This document shows, piece after piece, positions 1 through 9,641 of a stretch of DNA of 64,000 nucleotides. Position 1 is the stretch's first letter. Every line of letters starts with the position of its first letter. The DNA comes from DATDPM01 sp963841995. GTDB taxonomy: Bacteria > Pseudomonadota > Alphaproteobacteria > DATDPM01. Location of the stretch: NCBI GenBank assembly GCA_963841995.1, contig CAWJEX010000004.1, positions 124,001 through 188,000 on the forward strand, given 5' to 3'. The translations under genes were made by a program, and so were the position numbers. Below the pieces are notes generated by a model, which worked only from the letters and a program-made list of their open reading frames with translations, did no database searches and was not told where the DNA came from.

Positions 1-490
1 CGAGAACGTAAGTGCCGCTGGCACTCAAGGGCTCGAGAGCCAGCGCCGGCGTTCCGAGATTGCCGCCGACTTCCGTAGGCATGCCGGCGGATTTGAGCAA
101 ATGCCCGATCAGCGAGGTCGTCGTCGATTTGCCGTTGGTGCCGGTGATGGCGCAAAGCCGCGCACTACCCTTGGCCCGGCCGAGAAGTTCGATATCCCCG
201 ATCACGTCGCATCCGGCGGAGCGCGCCAAGGCCGCCACCGGATGGGGAGCCGGGTAATGGAACGGAATACCGGGGCTCAGGACCAAAGTCTTGGGCCGCC
301 GCCAGTCGCAGCTCATCAGATCGACGATGGCAACGCCTTGGGCGGCGGCGCGCTTTCGTCCCGCCGCGTCGTCGTCCCAAGCCCAAACTTCGGCGCCGCC
401 GGCAGCCATTGCCTGGGCGGCAGCGACGCCTGACTTGCCGAGTCCCATGACGGCGACGGTGCGGCCCTTGAATTGCGGAAGCGGGATCAT
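1..490 (-). CDS. murD: UDP-N-acetylmuramoylalanine--D-glutamate ligase, partial (3' end off window)
   Basis: Adds D-glutamate to UDP-MurNAc-L-Ala in cytoplasmic peptidoglycan precursor synthesis. Reading back from ATG at 490 gives MIPLPQFKGRTVAVMGLGKSG, the Rossmann-like N-terminal domain, and then the ATP-binding loop ITGTNGKSTTT near residue 115, followed by the GNLGTPAL segment typical of MurD. No stop is reached, so about 163 residues are visible and the C-terminal two thirds lie off the window. It follows mraY by 4 bp in the dcw operon. The frame is clean as far as seen. Confidence 0.93.
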   Translation of the reverse strand, partial: MIPLPQFKGRTVAVMGLGKSGVAAAQAMAAGGAEVWAWDDDAAGRKRAAAQGVAIVDLMSCDWRRPKTLVLSPGIPFHYPAPHPVAALARSAGCDVIGDIELLGRAKGSARLCAITGTNGKSTTTSLIGHLLKSAGMPTEVGGNLGTPALALEPLSASGTYVL

Positions 491-494
491 CGCG

Positions 495-1583
495 TCACCG
501 GAGTTTCAAGGTCGAAAGGCCGATCAAGGCGAGAATCGACGCGATGATCCAAAAGCGGATCACGATGGTCGGCTCTTTCCAGCCCTTCTGCTCGAAATGA
601 TGGTGCAGCGGTGCCATGCGGAAGACGCGTTTGCCGGTGAGCTTGAAGGACGCGACCTGGACCATGACCGATGCGGTCTCCAAAACGAACAATCCGCCGA
701 TGATGGCGAGAACAAGTTCGTGCTTGGTGGCGACGCTAACGGCACCCAGGGCGCCGCCCATGGACAGCGAGCCGGTGTCGCCCATGAACACCATGGCCGG
801 CGGCGCGTTGAACCAGAGGAAGCCGAGGGCCGCACCTACCAGCGATCCGCAAAACACCGCGAGTTCGCCGGTGCCCGCGACGTAACGGATTTCCAGGTAA
901 TTGGCGAAAACCGAATTTCCGACGAGATAGGCGATGAGGGCAAAACACCCGGCGGCGATCATCACCGGGCCGATGGCAAGGCCGTCCAAGCCGTCGGTCA
1001 GATTAACCGCGTTCGAGGCGCCGACCATCACGAAGACGGCGACCGGAACGAAGAACCAGCCCAGATGAATGAGCACGGTCTTGAAGAACGGGACGGCAAA
1101 GGTATTCGCGATCGGCTCGGCGGTGAGATTTGAAATCACGACCGCGGCAATGGTGGCGATCGCGGCTTCGGCGACAAGCTTCAATTTCCCGCGCAAGCCG
1201 CGGCTCGACCGGCGCTTCAGCTTGAGATAATCGTCGATGGCGCCGACGATCCCGAAGCCCAGGGTCACCAGCAACGCCGCCCAGACGAAGCCGTTGCCGA
1301 GATCGGCCCACAACAGCGTCGACAAAATCGAGGCGAGCAGGATCAGCACGCCGCCCATGGTGGGCGTACCGGCCTTGGCGACAATATGGCTTTGCGGCCC
1401 GTCGGTGCGAATTGGCTGGCCGTTGGCTTGAATCCGGCGTAGCCACTGGATGACGCGAGGACCGAGCACGAAACTCAGGATCAGCGCCGTCAGCACGGCG
1501 CCGCCGGTGCGAAACGTCAGATAGCGGAACAGATTGAAAATGCCGATCTGATCCGTCAGGGGATGGAGCAAGTCGTAGAGCAC
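495..1583 (-). CDS. mraY: Phospho-N-acetylmuramoyl-pentapeptide transferase
   Basis: Integral membrane enzyme moving phospho-MurNAc-pentapeptide to undecaprenyl phosphate, forming lipid I. I chose the GTG at 1583, giving VLYDLLHPL and 362 residues, close to the roughly 360 of E. coli MraY; GGGGGA lies 9 nt upstream. An upstream ATG would add 20 arginine-rich residues overlapping murF. Visible family motifs are DDYLK, NAVNLTDGLDGLAIGP, MGDTGSLSMGG and a late triple histidine, with about ten hydrophobic helices. It sits 16 nt after murF and 4 nt before murD. Confidence 0.95.
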   Translation of the reverse strand: MLYDLLHPLTDQIGIFNLFRYLTFRTGGAVLTALILSFVLGPRVIQWLRRIQANGQPIRTDGPQSHIVAKAGTPTMGGVLILLASILSTLLWADLGNGFVWAALLVTLGFGIVGAIDDYLKLKRRSSRGLRGKLKLVAEAAIATIAAVVISNLTAEPIANTFAVPFFKTVLIHLGWFFVPVAVFVMVGASNAVNLTDGLDGLAIGPVMIAAGCFALIAYLVGNSVFANYLEIRYVAGTGELAVFCGSLVGAALGFLWFNAPPAMVFMGDTGSLSMGGALGAVSVATKHELVLAIIGGLFVLETASVMVQVASFKLTGKRVFRMAPLHHHFEQKGWKEPTIVIRFWIIASILALIGLSTLKLR

Positions 1584-1599
1584 GCTCGGAATCCCCCGT

Positions 1600-3018
1600 C
1601 TAGTAGTGGTTAGCCGCGCGCGACGGCACAGCATTGAGCGCAAGCAAAGCGTCGATCACCACACCCATGCCGGTTCCATAGGAGCCCTTGACGGTCAAAA
1701 CATCGCCGGCCCGGACTTCCCGAATGACCAGCGGCGAAAGTTCCTTCGCGTTCGCCGCGTAGCCGCCCCGCATCGCTTCGGGCAGCGCGTCATAGAGGTG
1801 TTTCATGTTGGGTGCTGCGGCAAAAACCAAATTGATGCCGGCATTGACGAGGTCCTGCGCCAGGCTGGCGTGAAGCCGCGCCGAATCGTTGCCGAGCTCG
1901 AGCATGTCGCCGAGAACGGCAATGCGCCGCCCGCCCGGCCCCGGTCTTGTACCGGCGAGCACCGCGATCGCAGCGCGCATCGAAGCCGGGCTGGCATTGT
2001 AGCTTTCATCCACCACTTCGAAGCTGCCGCCGGCAAGGGCAACGCGATGGCGCTGGCCGCGTCCTTTGATCGGCATCACCTTTGCAAGTTCCGCGGCGGC
2101 GGCCGAAACATCGGCGCCCACCGCATCGACGGCGGCGAGGACGGCCAAGCTATTCATGACCCAATGCCGCCCCGGTGCATTGAGGCGGTAGGTGAGGGTG
2201 CAGCCGCCCACGACGGCGGTCACCCGGGAATAGGAGGCGTAGAGCTCACAATCGATGAGCCGCGCGGTCGCTTCCGGGTGCGCGCCGAAGCCCATAACGC
2301 GCGATACCCCGGCGCGATGCGCCGCATCGGCCAGCCAGGGAAAATAGGCGTTGTCGCGGTGAAGCACCGCAACGCCTCCAGACATTCCCAAGAAAATCTC
2401 GGCCTTGGCGTCGGCAATGTCGGCGACAGAATCAAAAAATTCCGTGTGCACCGGCTCGATGGTGGTGATGATCGCCACATCCGGCGCGACCAGCTTCGAC
2501 AACAGGCCGATCTCGCCGGGCCGGTTCATGCCCAGCTCGAATACGCCAAACGCGGTTTCTTCCGGCATCCGGGCCAGCGACAGCGGCACGCCGATTTGAT
2601 TGTTAAGATTGCCGACAGAAGCGGAGGTCGGACCTTGGGCGGACAAGGCGACGCGAAGCGCCTCCTTGGTTCCGGTTTTTCCAACACTTCCGGTGACGGC
2701 GATAATCTTCGCCCTGCTCCGCTTGCGCGCGGCGATCCCGAGTGCCGTTAAGGCCACCAGCGTGTCGGGAACGACATGCAGCGGGAGATTCTTGTCGAGC
2801 CCCGGCGGAACCCGGCTGACCATGGCGGCAGCGGCACCCCGTAGAATCGCGTCGGCAATGAAATCATGGCCGTCGACTCGGGTGCCGGAGATCGCAACGA
2901 AGAGATCACCGCGCTCGACCTGACGGCTGTCGATCGAAACGCCGGTCGCCGACCAGGCCTGAGTATTGCGGCCGCCGGTCGCCTTGGCGGCGGCGGAAGA
3001 CGTCCACAACGCGGTCAT
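1600..3018 (-). CDS. murF: UDP-MurNAc-tripeptide--D-alanyl-D-alanine ligase
   Basis: Adds the D-Ala-D-Ala dipeptide, the last cytoplasmic step before MraY. The 472-residue protein has the Mur ligase layout: an N-terminal domain with SIDSRQVERGDLF, the P-loop TGSVGKT at residues 109-115, a central ATPase domain with NNQIG and FELGMN, and a C-terminal domain with DESYNASPASM. The start ATG overlaps the murE stop by 4 bp, which implies translational coupling. The frame is intact, unlike murE just upstream. Confidence 0.95.
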   Translation of the reverse strand: MTALWTSSAAAKATGGRNTQAWSATGVSIDSRQVERGDLFVAISGTRVDGHDFIADAILRGAAAAMVSRVPPGLDKNLPLHVVPDTLVALTALGIAARKRSRAKIIAVTGSVGKTGTKEALRVALSAQGPTSASVGNLNNQIGVPLSLARMPEETAFGVFELGMNRPGEIGLLSKLVAPDVAIITTIEPVHTEFFDSVADIADAKAEIFLGMSGGVAVLHRDNAYFPWLADAAHRAGVSRVMGFGAHPEATARLIDCELYASYSRVTAVVGGCTLTYRLNAPGRHWVMNSLAVLAAVDAVGADVSAAAAELAKVMPIKGRGQRHRVALAGGSFEVVDESYNASPASMRAAIAVLAGTRPGPGGRRIAVLGDMLELGNDSARLHASLAQDLVNAGINLVFAAAPNMKHLYDALPEAMRGGYAANAKELSPLVIREVRAGDVLTVKGSYGTGMGVVIDALLALNAVPSRAANHY

Positions 3019-4540
3019 GGACGTTCCCTGCCGATCAACGCAACACCGTCCCGCGCCACTTCGGCATCGTCGAAGGGCAATACTTTGTCGCCGACGATCT
3101 GGCCGCGTTCATGGCCTTTGCCGGCAAGAAGAAGCACGTCGCCAGCGCCAAGTTCGCGCAATGCCGCTTCGACTGCCTCTCTGCGATCGCCGATTTCGCG
3201 CACGGCTGCTGCGTTTTTGGCGCAACCCGCCAGAATCGCGCGGCGGATTTTAGCCGGATCTTCGCTCCGCGGATTGTCGTCGGTGACGAATACCAGATCG
3301 GCGAGCCTCGAGGCGATTTTGCCCATGATCGGACGCTTGCCCGGATCGCGATCGCCGCCGCAGCCGAAGACCGCGATCAAGCGCCGCGCCGCATGAGGTC
3401 GCAGGGCCTTGAGCACATTCTCGAGCGCGTCGGGGGTATGGGCGTAATCGACATAGACCGGTGCGCTATTGAATTCGGTGACTCGCTCCATGCGGCCCTT
3501 CGCCCCTTGCAGGCTGGCTAAAGCCTCAAGGGCCGAAATCTTCCGGTGCACCGCCGGCAATCGCCAAACCGAGCGCGCAAAGAACATTCACCGCCTGAAA
3601 GGCGCCGGCCAATGGAATTTCCACGTCCCGCGGCCTTCCCATCACGCGCAACCGAAGCGCCTGGCCGCGGGCGGTGGGCGAGAGCTTTTCGAGCTTTAGA
3701 TCCGCGCCCTTGATTCCGTAAGCGATCGCCCGGTGACGGCGGTTGGCGCAAACCCGTTCGATCGTGGCGAATTCCGGCACGTCGGCATTGAGGACCGCAA
3801 CGCCGCCTTCTGGCATCACCGCGTCGAACAAGCGAAGTTTGGATTGGAGATAGGCCTCCATGGTGCCGTGGTAATCCAGATGATCGCGGGAAAGATTGGT
3901 GAAGCCGGCGGCCGTGACGCGGACACCATCAAGACGGAATTGATCGAGGCCGTGGCTGGAAGCTTCCATCGCCAGGTGATCGACGCCGTCGGCGGCGAGA
4001 TCGGCGAGAATTTGATGCAGGCTCACCGGATCGGGCGTGGTCAGCGAGCCGGATTTCTCGAAATCCGGGGGCGACGATGCCGAGCGTGCCAATACTGGCC
4101 GCGCGCAAACCCTGATGCGCCCAGATCTGCCGGGTGAAGCCGGCCACCGACGTTTTGCCGTTGGTTCCGGTGACCGCGGCGATCTCGCGCGGCTGGGCGC
4201 GGAAGAACCGCGCCGCCATGAGCGAAAAGCGCCGCCGCGGATTGGCGTCCTCGACGAAGGCGACGTTCTTGGCTTCGACGCTCCCACTACCAAAGGATTT
4301 GGCAATATCGAAGGATTTGGGAACGAGCACGGCGGCGACACCGCGGGCCAACGCGTCGGCGATGAAATCGCGGCCGTCGGCGCGGCTGCCGGGGAGAGCG
4401 GCGAAAAGGTATCCCGGCTTGGCCTGGCGCGAATCGAGAGTGAGCCCCGTGATTTCGACGTTCTTGGCTGCCGGGCCTCGGCCCACTTGCCCCTCTTGCA
4501 TGGCCATGGTGTCGCCGTTCATCAAATCAATAAGACGCAA
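3015..4540 (-). CDS. murE: UDP-MurNAc-L-Ala-D-Glu--meso-diaminopimelate ligase, two frameshifts in the sequence
   Basis: Adds the third stem-peptide residue. The coding sequence is spread over three frames that join into one MurE. Frame 1 runs from the start through AAVTGTNGKTSVAGF and SIGTLGIVAP. Frame 2 has LTTPDPVSLHQ, MEASSHGLDQ and FTNLSRDHLDYHG. Frame 3 has YVDYAHTPDALENVL, GCGGDRDPGKRP and the DDNPRSEDP recognition motif for meso-DAP. The first break falls in a G5 run (C5 in the sense strand) at 4067-4071, the second near 3540-3560. Total length is 508 codons plus two surplus bases. The proposed start is TTG at 4540 (MRLIDLM), overlapping ftsI by 14 nt; ATG at 4522 is the alternative. 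As an essential gene it is more likely mis-sequenced than broken. Confidence 0.9.
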
Positions 4541-6293
4541 GCCTGCGCCCCCGGGCACCGACATCGATCGCCATCTGGGCCTGAATTTCCGGCGCGTCCT
4601 CATCGATCGGCGAAACGCCGACGACAGGCGCCATGCGTGCAATGACGCGTCCGGCGACCGGTGCTGCGGTCCATCCGCCGGTCGCAAAGCCGCTGGTTTC
4701 CGCCGATGCTTTCGGCTCGTCGAACATCACGAGCACGACATAGCGCGGCTCATCCATCGGGAAGGCCGCGACGAAGGACGACAGCAAAGCTTTGCGGTTG
4801 TAGCCGCCCCCTTCGGATTTCTCGGCGGTGCCGGTCTTGCCGCCGACGAGATAGCCGGCTTCCTCGGCTTTCTTGCCGGTGCCGTCGACGACATTGAGCC
4901 GCATCAGACGGCGGAGCGCATCCGAGGTGCTGTCGGAAAGAACGCGCCGCCCTTGGGGACGCGCATCCGACGAAACCCGGAGCAAGGTCGGATCGTGGGC
5001 AATACCGCTATCCATCACGGTCGCCACCGCCGAGGCCACTTGCAGCGGGCTGACCGAAAGGCCGTGGCCGTAACCGACGGTCATGGTGCTGAGTTCGCGC
5101 CAGGGCGACGGCAGTTGCGGTGCGCCGACTTCCGGAAGCTGGATATGCGCCGGCTCGAGCAAGCCGAGACGGCGAAGATACGCCTGCTGCCGCTCGGCGC
5201 CGACATCGAGCGCCATTTTCGCAGCACCGATATTCGACGAGTAGATGAAGATTTCCGGCACCGAGAGCCAGCGCGATTGGGGGTGATAATCGTTGATGGT
5301 GAAGCGCGCCACATGGATCGGATTGCTGGCGTCATAGGTATCGTCCAGCGTCGCAACTTTTGATTCGAGCGCCATCGCCGTGGTGAATATCTTGAAAGTC
5401 GAGCCCATCTCGTAAACGCCGAGCGTGGCGCGGTTGAAGCGGGCGTCCTCCGGGTCGCTGCTGGAATCGTTGGGGTCGAAATCGGGAAGCGAGACCATCG
5501 CCGTCACTTCGCCCGTGCGGATATCCGAAACCACACCGACAGCACCCGTTGCTGCGTAGTCGTGCATGGCCTGGGACAATTCCTCGTGGAGAATGTGCTG
5601 AACGCGGACGTCGAGGGAAAGGCGGAGCGGCGCCGAATCCTCGCGGAGCCGCTTGTCGAACGATTCCTCGACTCCGGCGAGACCCTTATTGTCGATGTCG
5701 GAGAAGCCGACGACATGGGACACCAGGGCGCCTTGGGGATAGATGCGGCGCTCCTCGCGCTGGAAATAAAGTCCCGGAATGCCCAGGCGATTGACTTCGT
5801 ATTCCTGCTTTGGCGTCAGATTGCGCTTGATCCAAACAAAACCGCGGTGCGCCGACAAATGCGCCGTTAGCTCGTCCGTGCTGAGATCGGGCAGCACGCC
5901 GGCGATCTGACGGGCGGCCTCGACCGGTTTTGCAATCTGCCGCGGATTGGCATAAAGCGAGGCTGTTTCGAGATCGGTGGCGAGCAGCACGCCATTGCGG
6001 TCGGTGATGTCGGCGCGATCCATGCGCAACGGTCCCGATTGTTCGCTGGTGGCGATCCGCGGCTCCGTACCTTGGCGCAGCATCGTCACGTCGACGAGCC
6101 GCATGCCGATGGCGAGGAAAGCGAGAATGAAGAGACCGGCGGAGAACATCAGGCGCGTGCGCGCCGTGTCCAGGGCTTGCTTGACGATGCCCTCAAGATG
6201 CAGATGGGCAAGCCGCAGCTGCGGACGTTCCCGCACGGAAATTTCGGGCGCGCGCGGGGCGAAGGGCTTGAAGCGGGCGGCGATGCGTTTCAT
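4527..6293 (-). CDS. ftsI: Peptidoglycan D,D-transpeptidase FtsI (PBP3)
   Basis: Septal class B penicillin-binding protein that cross-links peptidoglycan during division. It has 588 residues. A cytoplasmic N-terminus is followed by one membrane anchor at about 48-66, a dimerisation/pedestal domain, and a transpeptidase domain with S298-T-F-K301, S352-S-N354 and K486-T-G-T489. The ATG overlaps the ftsL stop as ATGA. The N-terminal cytoplasmic tail is basic. The frame is intact. Confidence 0.96.
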   Translation of the reverse strand: MKRIAARFKPFAPRAPEISVRERPQLRLAHLHLEGIVKQALDTARTRLMFSAGLFILAFLAIGMRLVDVTMLRQGTEPRIATSEQSGPLRMDRADITDRNGVLLATDLETASLYANPRQIAKPVEAARQIAGVLPDLSTDELTAHLSAHRGFVWIKRNLTPKQEYEVNRLGIPGLYFQREERRIYPQGALVSHVVGFSDIDNKGLAGVEESFDKRLREDSAPLRLSLDVRVQHILHEELSQAMHDYAATGAVGVVSDIRTGEVTAMVSLPDFDPNDSSSDPEDARFNRATLGVYEMGSTFKIFTTAMALESKVATLDDTYDASNPIHVARFTINDYHPQSRWLSVPEIFIYSSNIGAAKMALDVGAERQQAYLRRLGLLEPAHIQLPEVGAPQLPSPWRELSTMTVGYGHGLSVSPLQVASAVATVMDSGIAHDPTLLRVSSDARPQGRRVLSDSTSDALRRLMRLNVVDGTGKKAEEAGYLVGGKTGTAEKSEGGGYNRKALLSSFVAAFPMDEPRYVVLVMFDEPKASAETSGFATGGWTAAPVAGRVIARMAPVVGVSPIDEDAPEIQAQMAIDVGARGRRLASY

Positions 6294-6644
6294 CGGACGA
6301 CTCCCGTCGAAGCTTGGTTCGCCCCGCCGGCGGCGGCTGGGTTGTGGGCGTCGGACATCACCGGATCGAGCCGAGCTGGGAGGTCGTCGACGGTGATGAC
6401 GTGCGCCGCCGCCAACGGGGCGAGCTCGAGATACTTATGAGTCAGCGCCTCCAGGCGCCGAGGCTCGTTCAAATAGGTCCATTCGGCTTGGAGCACGTGA
6501 ATCGCTTCTTGATCTTCGAGAGTTCGCGCGATTGACGTGATTCAATTGCTGTTCCAGCAGCATCACCTCGTGCTTCAGGTGAAAAACCCCAGCACCCGCG
6601 GCAAGCGCCAATCCAATGGACAGGACCATGGTGCGCCGGATCAT
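6290..6644 (-). CDS. ftsL: Cell division protein FtsL, one frameshift in the sequence
   Basis: Small bitopic divisome protein that works with FtsB and FtsQ. The first half reads MIRRTMVLSIGLALAAGAG, a membrane anchor, then a coiled-coil start with LKHEVMLLEQQLNHVN. The frame then shifts by one surplus base near 6525-6540 and continues as IARTLEDQEAIHVLQAEWTY and LNEPRRLEAL, the usual alphaproteobacterial FtsL pattern. Length is 118 codons plus one base. The start ATG overlaps the rsmH stop and the stop overlaps ftsI. Identification rests on position and the AEWxYLNxPxRLE motif. Confidence 0.85.
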
Positions 6645-7652
6645 GGCGAAACCGTTGGCCCGTGGGCCGGAGCAGCGGTCCGCTCGGCGCTGCGGAGGCG
6701 CGCGGATTCTTGCGCGGGGGTTGGCGGCGGTTTCCTCTTCGGCGGGACGAAGAGCGCGGCGCGACAAAAGGCGGAAGGTGGGTGCGGGTCCGGAACTCAT
6801 TGCGACGTGAGCCGGACTGTGCCGGGAGGGCTTGGCTGCCGCACCCGACCGGGCAGCAAGGAATTGCTTGACCGGTCTATCTTCCAAGGAATGAAAAGAA
6901 ACGACGGCAAGATGGCCGCCCGTGCTGAGAATCCGTTCCGCGGCTTCGAGACCCCGCGAAATTTCTTCGATTTCGCCGTTCACATAGATACGGAGCGCCT
7001 GAAACGTCCGGGTCGCGGGATCGATCCCGTCGTGCTCGGAGCGAACCACGCTGCGCACGATTTCGGCGAGCTGCAACGTACGCTCGATGGGGTGCTGGCT
7101 TCGCGCGGCAACGATGGCGCGGGCGATGCGGCGGGCGAATCGCTCCTCGCCGAAGTCTCGGATGATCGAAGCGAGCTCTTCCTCGCTCAACGAATTCACC
7201 GCATCGGCCGCGGTCATGCCTTCGCTTCCCATCCGCATATCGAGGGGGCCGTCGAGGCGGAAGGAAAAGCCGCGCTTCGGCTCGTCGAGCTGGCGTGACG
7301 ACACGCCGAGATCGAGGGCTACGCCCTGCACCTTCTTCACGCCACGGGCGGAAAGCAGGCTGTCCATTTCGCCAAAGCGACCTTCGATCAGATTGAGGCG
7401 CGAGGGGAAGGCGGCGCGCAATTCCTGGCCGGCTTCGATCGCGGCGGGATCGCGGTCGATGCCATAAACCGTGCATTCCGCCGATTCCAGCAACGCGCGG
7501 GAATAGCCGCCGCCGCCGAACGTGCCGTCGACATAAGTGGCGCCGTCTTTCGGTTCCAAGGCCGCGATCACTTCGCGCAGCATCACCGGCACATGGCGCG
7601 GAGAATGGGCGTTTGTAGCCGGGCCGGTCGAGCCTTGAACGCGGCGGATCAC
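6641..7652 (-). CDS. rsmH: 16S rRNA (cytosine(1402)-N(4))-methyltransferase, one frameshift in the sequence
   Basis: SAM-dependent methyltransferase (MraW) acting on C1402 of 16S rRNA. GTG at 7652 overlaps the mraZ stop (GTGA). HVPVMLREVI, the SAM loop DGTFGGGGYSRALL, LDLGVSSRQLDEP and VVSFHSLEDRPVKQF are all present. One surplus base near 6704-6711 throws the last 22 codons out of frame. Shifting restores ESARLRSAERTAAP with a TGA overlapping the ftsL ATG, the expected C-terminus. Without the correction it would read straight into ftsL as a false fusion. Length is 337 codons plus one base. Confidence 0.9.
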
Positions 7653-8119
7653 GATTCGCCTCCGTTGTCGCGCGGACGCAGGCGCAAGGTGGCGCCTTCG
7701 CGCTTTACCCGGCTCCGGGCTTCGTCCTGGAAACGGGCGAAGGCGTCGGGATTCCAGATCTGGAACATCGGGCCGCGGCCGACAAAGGCCGCTTGCTCAT
7801 TGATATTGGCGTGCTGGACCAAGGCTTCCGGGAGAACGATCCGGCCATCGCCATCGAAGGGGAGCTGATGGGCGTCGGCGAAGATGGTGGCGGCGAGATC
7901 GTCCTGCGCTTGCGAGAACAAATCGAGATCGTCCATGGAGCGGGAAAGGCGCTCCATGCGATCGGCGCCGCAGGCCTCTAGGGCGGGGAACTTATAGGAA
8001 CGGAAGGCGACGATGCCCGCGAAGGTCTGGCCAGTGAGGGCAGCCCGGAACGGAGCCGGAACGGATACCCGACCCTTCTTGTCGACTTTGTTCACAAAAG
8101 TGGAAAGGAACAGCGCCAT
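7649..8119 (-). CDS. mraZ: Transcriptional regulator MraZ
   Basis: SpoVT/AbrB-fold DNA-binding protein that heads and represses dcw clusters. I chose ATG at 8119 (MALFLSTFVNKVDKKGR), preceded by a GGGGGCGGG ribosome site. This gives 156 residues with two AbrB-like repeats: KVDKKGRVSVPAPFR near the N-terminus and LPFDGDGRIVLPEALVQHA in the second half. Longer starts would run into the operator region. It is the first gene of the operon and overlaps rsmH by 4 bp. Confidence 0.93.
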   Translation of the reverse strand: MALFLSTFVNKVDKKGRVSVPAPFRAALTGQTFAGIVAFRSYKFPALEACGADRMERLSRSMDDLDLFSQAQDDLAATIFADAHQLPFDGDGRIVLPEALVQHANINEQAAFVGRGPMFQIWNPDAFARFQDEARSRVKREGATLRLRPRDNGGES

Positions 8120-8194
8120 CCCGCCCCCAACGGTCCGCAGCTCTTGCCGCGATCTCTTCCCCGGCGTGTCCCCTATCGAACGCCCAGCGCGATA

Positions 8195-8240
8195 CGGGAC
8201 TGTATGGGATAACATGGGTCTATACGGGCGTCAACGGGAA
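8195..8240. promoter_or_regulatory. MraZ operator: five GGG repeats at exact 10-bp spacing
   Basis: On the + strand GGG triplets start at 8196, 8206, 8216, 8226 and 8236, each preceded by T or C and separated by seven other bases. MraZ is known to bind short G-rich direct repeats with about one helical turn between them in front of mraZ. The array lies 76-121 nt upstream of the mraZ start, where autoregulation is expected. Confidence 0.8.
8206..8234 (-). promoter_or_regulatory. Candidate dcw promoter inside the MraZ operator
   Basis: Reading the minus strand, TTGACG (8234-8229) and TATCCC (8211-8206) are separated by 17 nt. The -35 is good and the -10 is weak. The hexamers lie inside the GGG repeat array, so bound MraZ would block the polymerase. 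A second weak pair exists further upstream (TGTAAA, 17 nt, TAATAC). Confidence 0.35.
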
Positions 8241-8475
8241 TGGATAGTATTATTCTGGTTAAAGAAAGGTTTACACCGTGTTTTTTTTGAACTCCCATGT
8301 CTAGTCCTTGGGGCCGCCTAGTCTTCGCAGCACTGGTAGCAAGTCATCTTCGCCCTCAATTGGGGCGAAAGTTTGTTCTCTCTATGTTCTTTTCATGGGA
8401 AGTGAAATAGCCGCTCAAGACTCGCTGGGCGACGCCGAAGGGCTCCGAAGGATTCGGCAAATCGGCGGAATAGAA

Positions 8476-8874
8476 ATGCCAGACGGCCTGTAAGCCGGGT
8501 TCTGTCCCCGCGTGAGCGGGCGATGACCATTCATCTGGGACGCTCGTCGCCGAGCGCCTCGCGCGACCGACCCGGGCGGCTACCCGGAAACAGGCTTGCC
8601 GGCTGTCTCGCGACAGACGACGTGCCGCCCCTACTTGGTCTTGCTCCCGGTGGGGTTTGCCGTGCCGCTTCCGTTACCGGAAACGCGGTGCGCTCTTACC
8701 GCACCTTTTCACCCTTGCCAGCCGGCCCGAGAGCCGGCTGGCGGTTTGTTTTCTGTGGCACTGTCCCTGGGGTCGCCCCCGCCGGGCGTTACCCGGCACC
8801 GTATTTCCGTGGAGCCCGGACTTTCCTCCCCCCGCGCCAAAAGCGCGAAAGGCGGCCATCCGGCCGTCTGGCAT
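8476..8874 (-). ncRNA. rnpB: RNase P RNA, bacterial type A
   Basis: Catalytic RNA of RNase P, maturing tRNA 5' ends. On the minus strand the 5' end GCCAGACGGCC pairs with the 3' end GGCCGTCTGGC (helix P1). After P1 comes GGAGGAAAGTCCGGGCTCC, the conserved CR-I core, and near the 3' end the P4 partner region before the ACAGGCCG end. Length is about 399 nt. It lies between an amidase gene and mraZ, a conserved alphaproteobacterial position. Ends are set from P1 and may be off by a few bases. Confidence 0.96.
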
Positions 8875-8921
8875 ACCGAATAGTTAGGCTTCTATCCCCT
8901 GCAGCTCAAGTCCACCCCCAT

Positions 8922-9641
8922 TTAGGCGGCTGAATGTTCGAGCAACCAGGAAAGCCGGGCGAAAGTCTCGCTATCGATCGCGCCGTCAATGCGTTCCGGG
9001 CGGAAATGGCGCTGAAAAGCGATCAGCGCATTTTTGGTTTCGCTGTCGAGAACCCCGTTCCGCGGAACCGAATAGCCGTAGGCCCACAGCATCGATTGAA
9101 CTTCGCTCACCGGCGGCAGCGGCTCTTTTTTCATCGAATGTTTCTTGGCGGATTCCGGCCACAGCCCGATTCCTGATTCCGCTAACCGTGCCCAGTCAAA
9201 AAGCTCACCGGGATCGCTTTTGCGGCCGGGTGCGACGTCGGAATGGCCGAGCACGCGGGGCGGCGGAATTGAATGCCGCGCCAGGATTTCCCGAAGCAGC
9301 GGGATCAGCGCCGCCATTTGCTTTTCCGGAAACGGCCGGTAGCCGAATTCATGGCCGGGATTGACCAGCTCGATGCCGATCGACCGGTCATTGATGTTGG
9401 TCTCTCGGCGCCAGGACGAAACCCCGGCATGCCAGGCGCGCTTTTCTTCCGGCACCAGCAGAAACACCATGCCGTCTTCGTCGACCAGATAGTGCGCGCT
9501 CACTTTCGTTTCGGGATTGCAAAAGCGCGCGAGCGCGGCTTTGGCGCTATTCATGCCGGTGTAGTGGAGGATCAACGAATCGATCGCCACGCCTGGCGGC
9601 CGCGGCTCTTGGTTGGGCGAGAGCATGGAGATCGGCTTCAT
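8922..9641 (-). CDS. N-acetylmuramoyl-L-alanine amidase (AmiD-like) with peptidoglycan-binding domain
   Basis: Zinc amidase cleaving the MurNAc-L-Ala bond of cell-wall or recycled muropeptides. The 239-residue protein has an Amidase_2 domain with zinc ligands expected at H26 (ILHYTG), H133 (LGHSDVAPGRKSDPG) and D143, and the catalytic glutamate at E91 (GIELVN). The last ~65 residues form a PG_binding_1 domain (NGVLDSETKNALIAFQRHF). The start ATG overlaps the upstream transporter stop as ATGA. No clear signal peptide is visible, so it may be cytoplasmic or use another export route. It ends about 48 nt before the rnpB 5' end. Confidence 0.88.
   Translation of the reverse strand: MKPISMLSPNQEPRPPGVAIDSLILHYTGMNSAKAALARFCNPETKVSAHYLVDEDGMVFLLVPEEKRAWHAGVSSWRRETNINDRSIGIELVNPGHEFGYRPFPEKQMAALIPLLREILARHSIPPPRVLGHSDVAPGRKSDPGELFDWARLAESGIGLWPESAKKHSMKKEPLPPVSEVQSMLWAYGYSVPRNGVLDSETKNALIAFQRHFRPERIDGAIDSETFARLSWLLEHSAA

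Noticed and set aside
6435..7652. A single long frame that would fuse RsmH to FtsL
   Set aside because: The RsmH C-terminus appears in the next frame with a stop overlapping the ftsL ATG; the fusion is produced by one surplus base.
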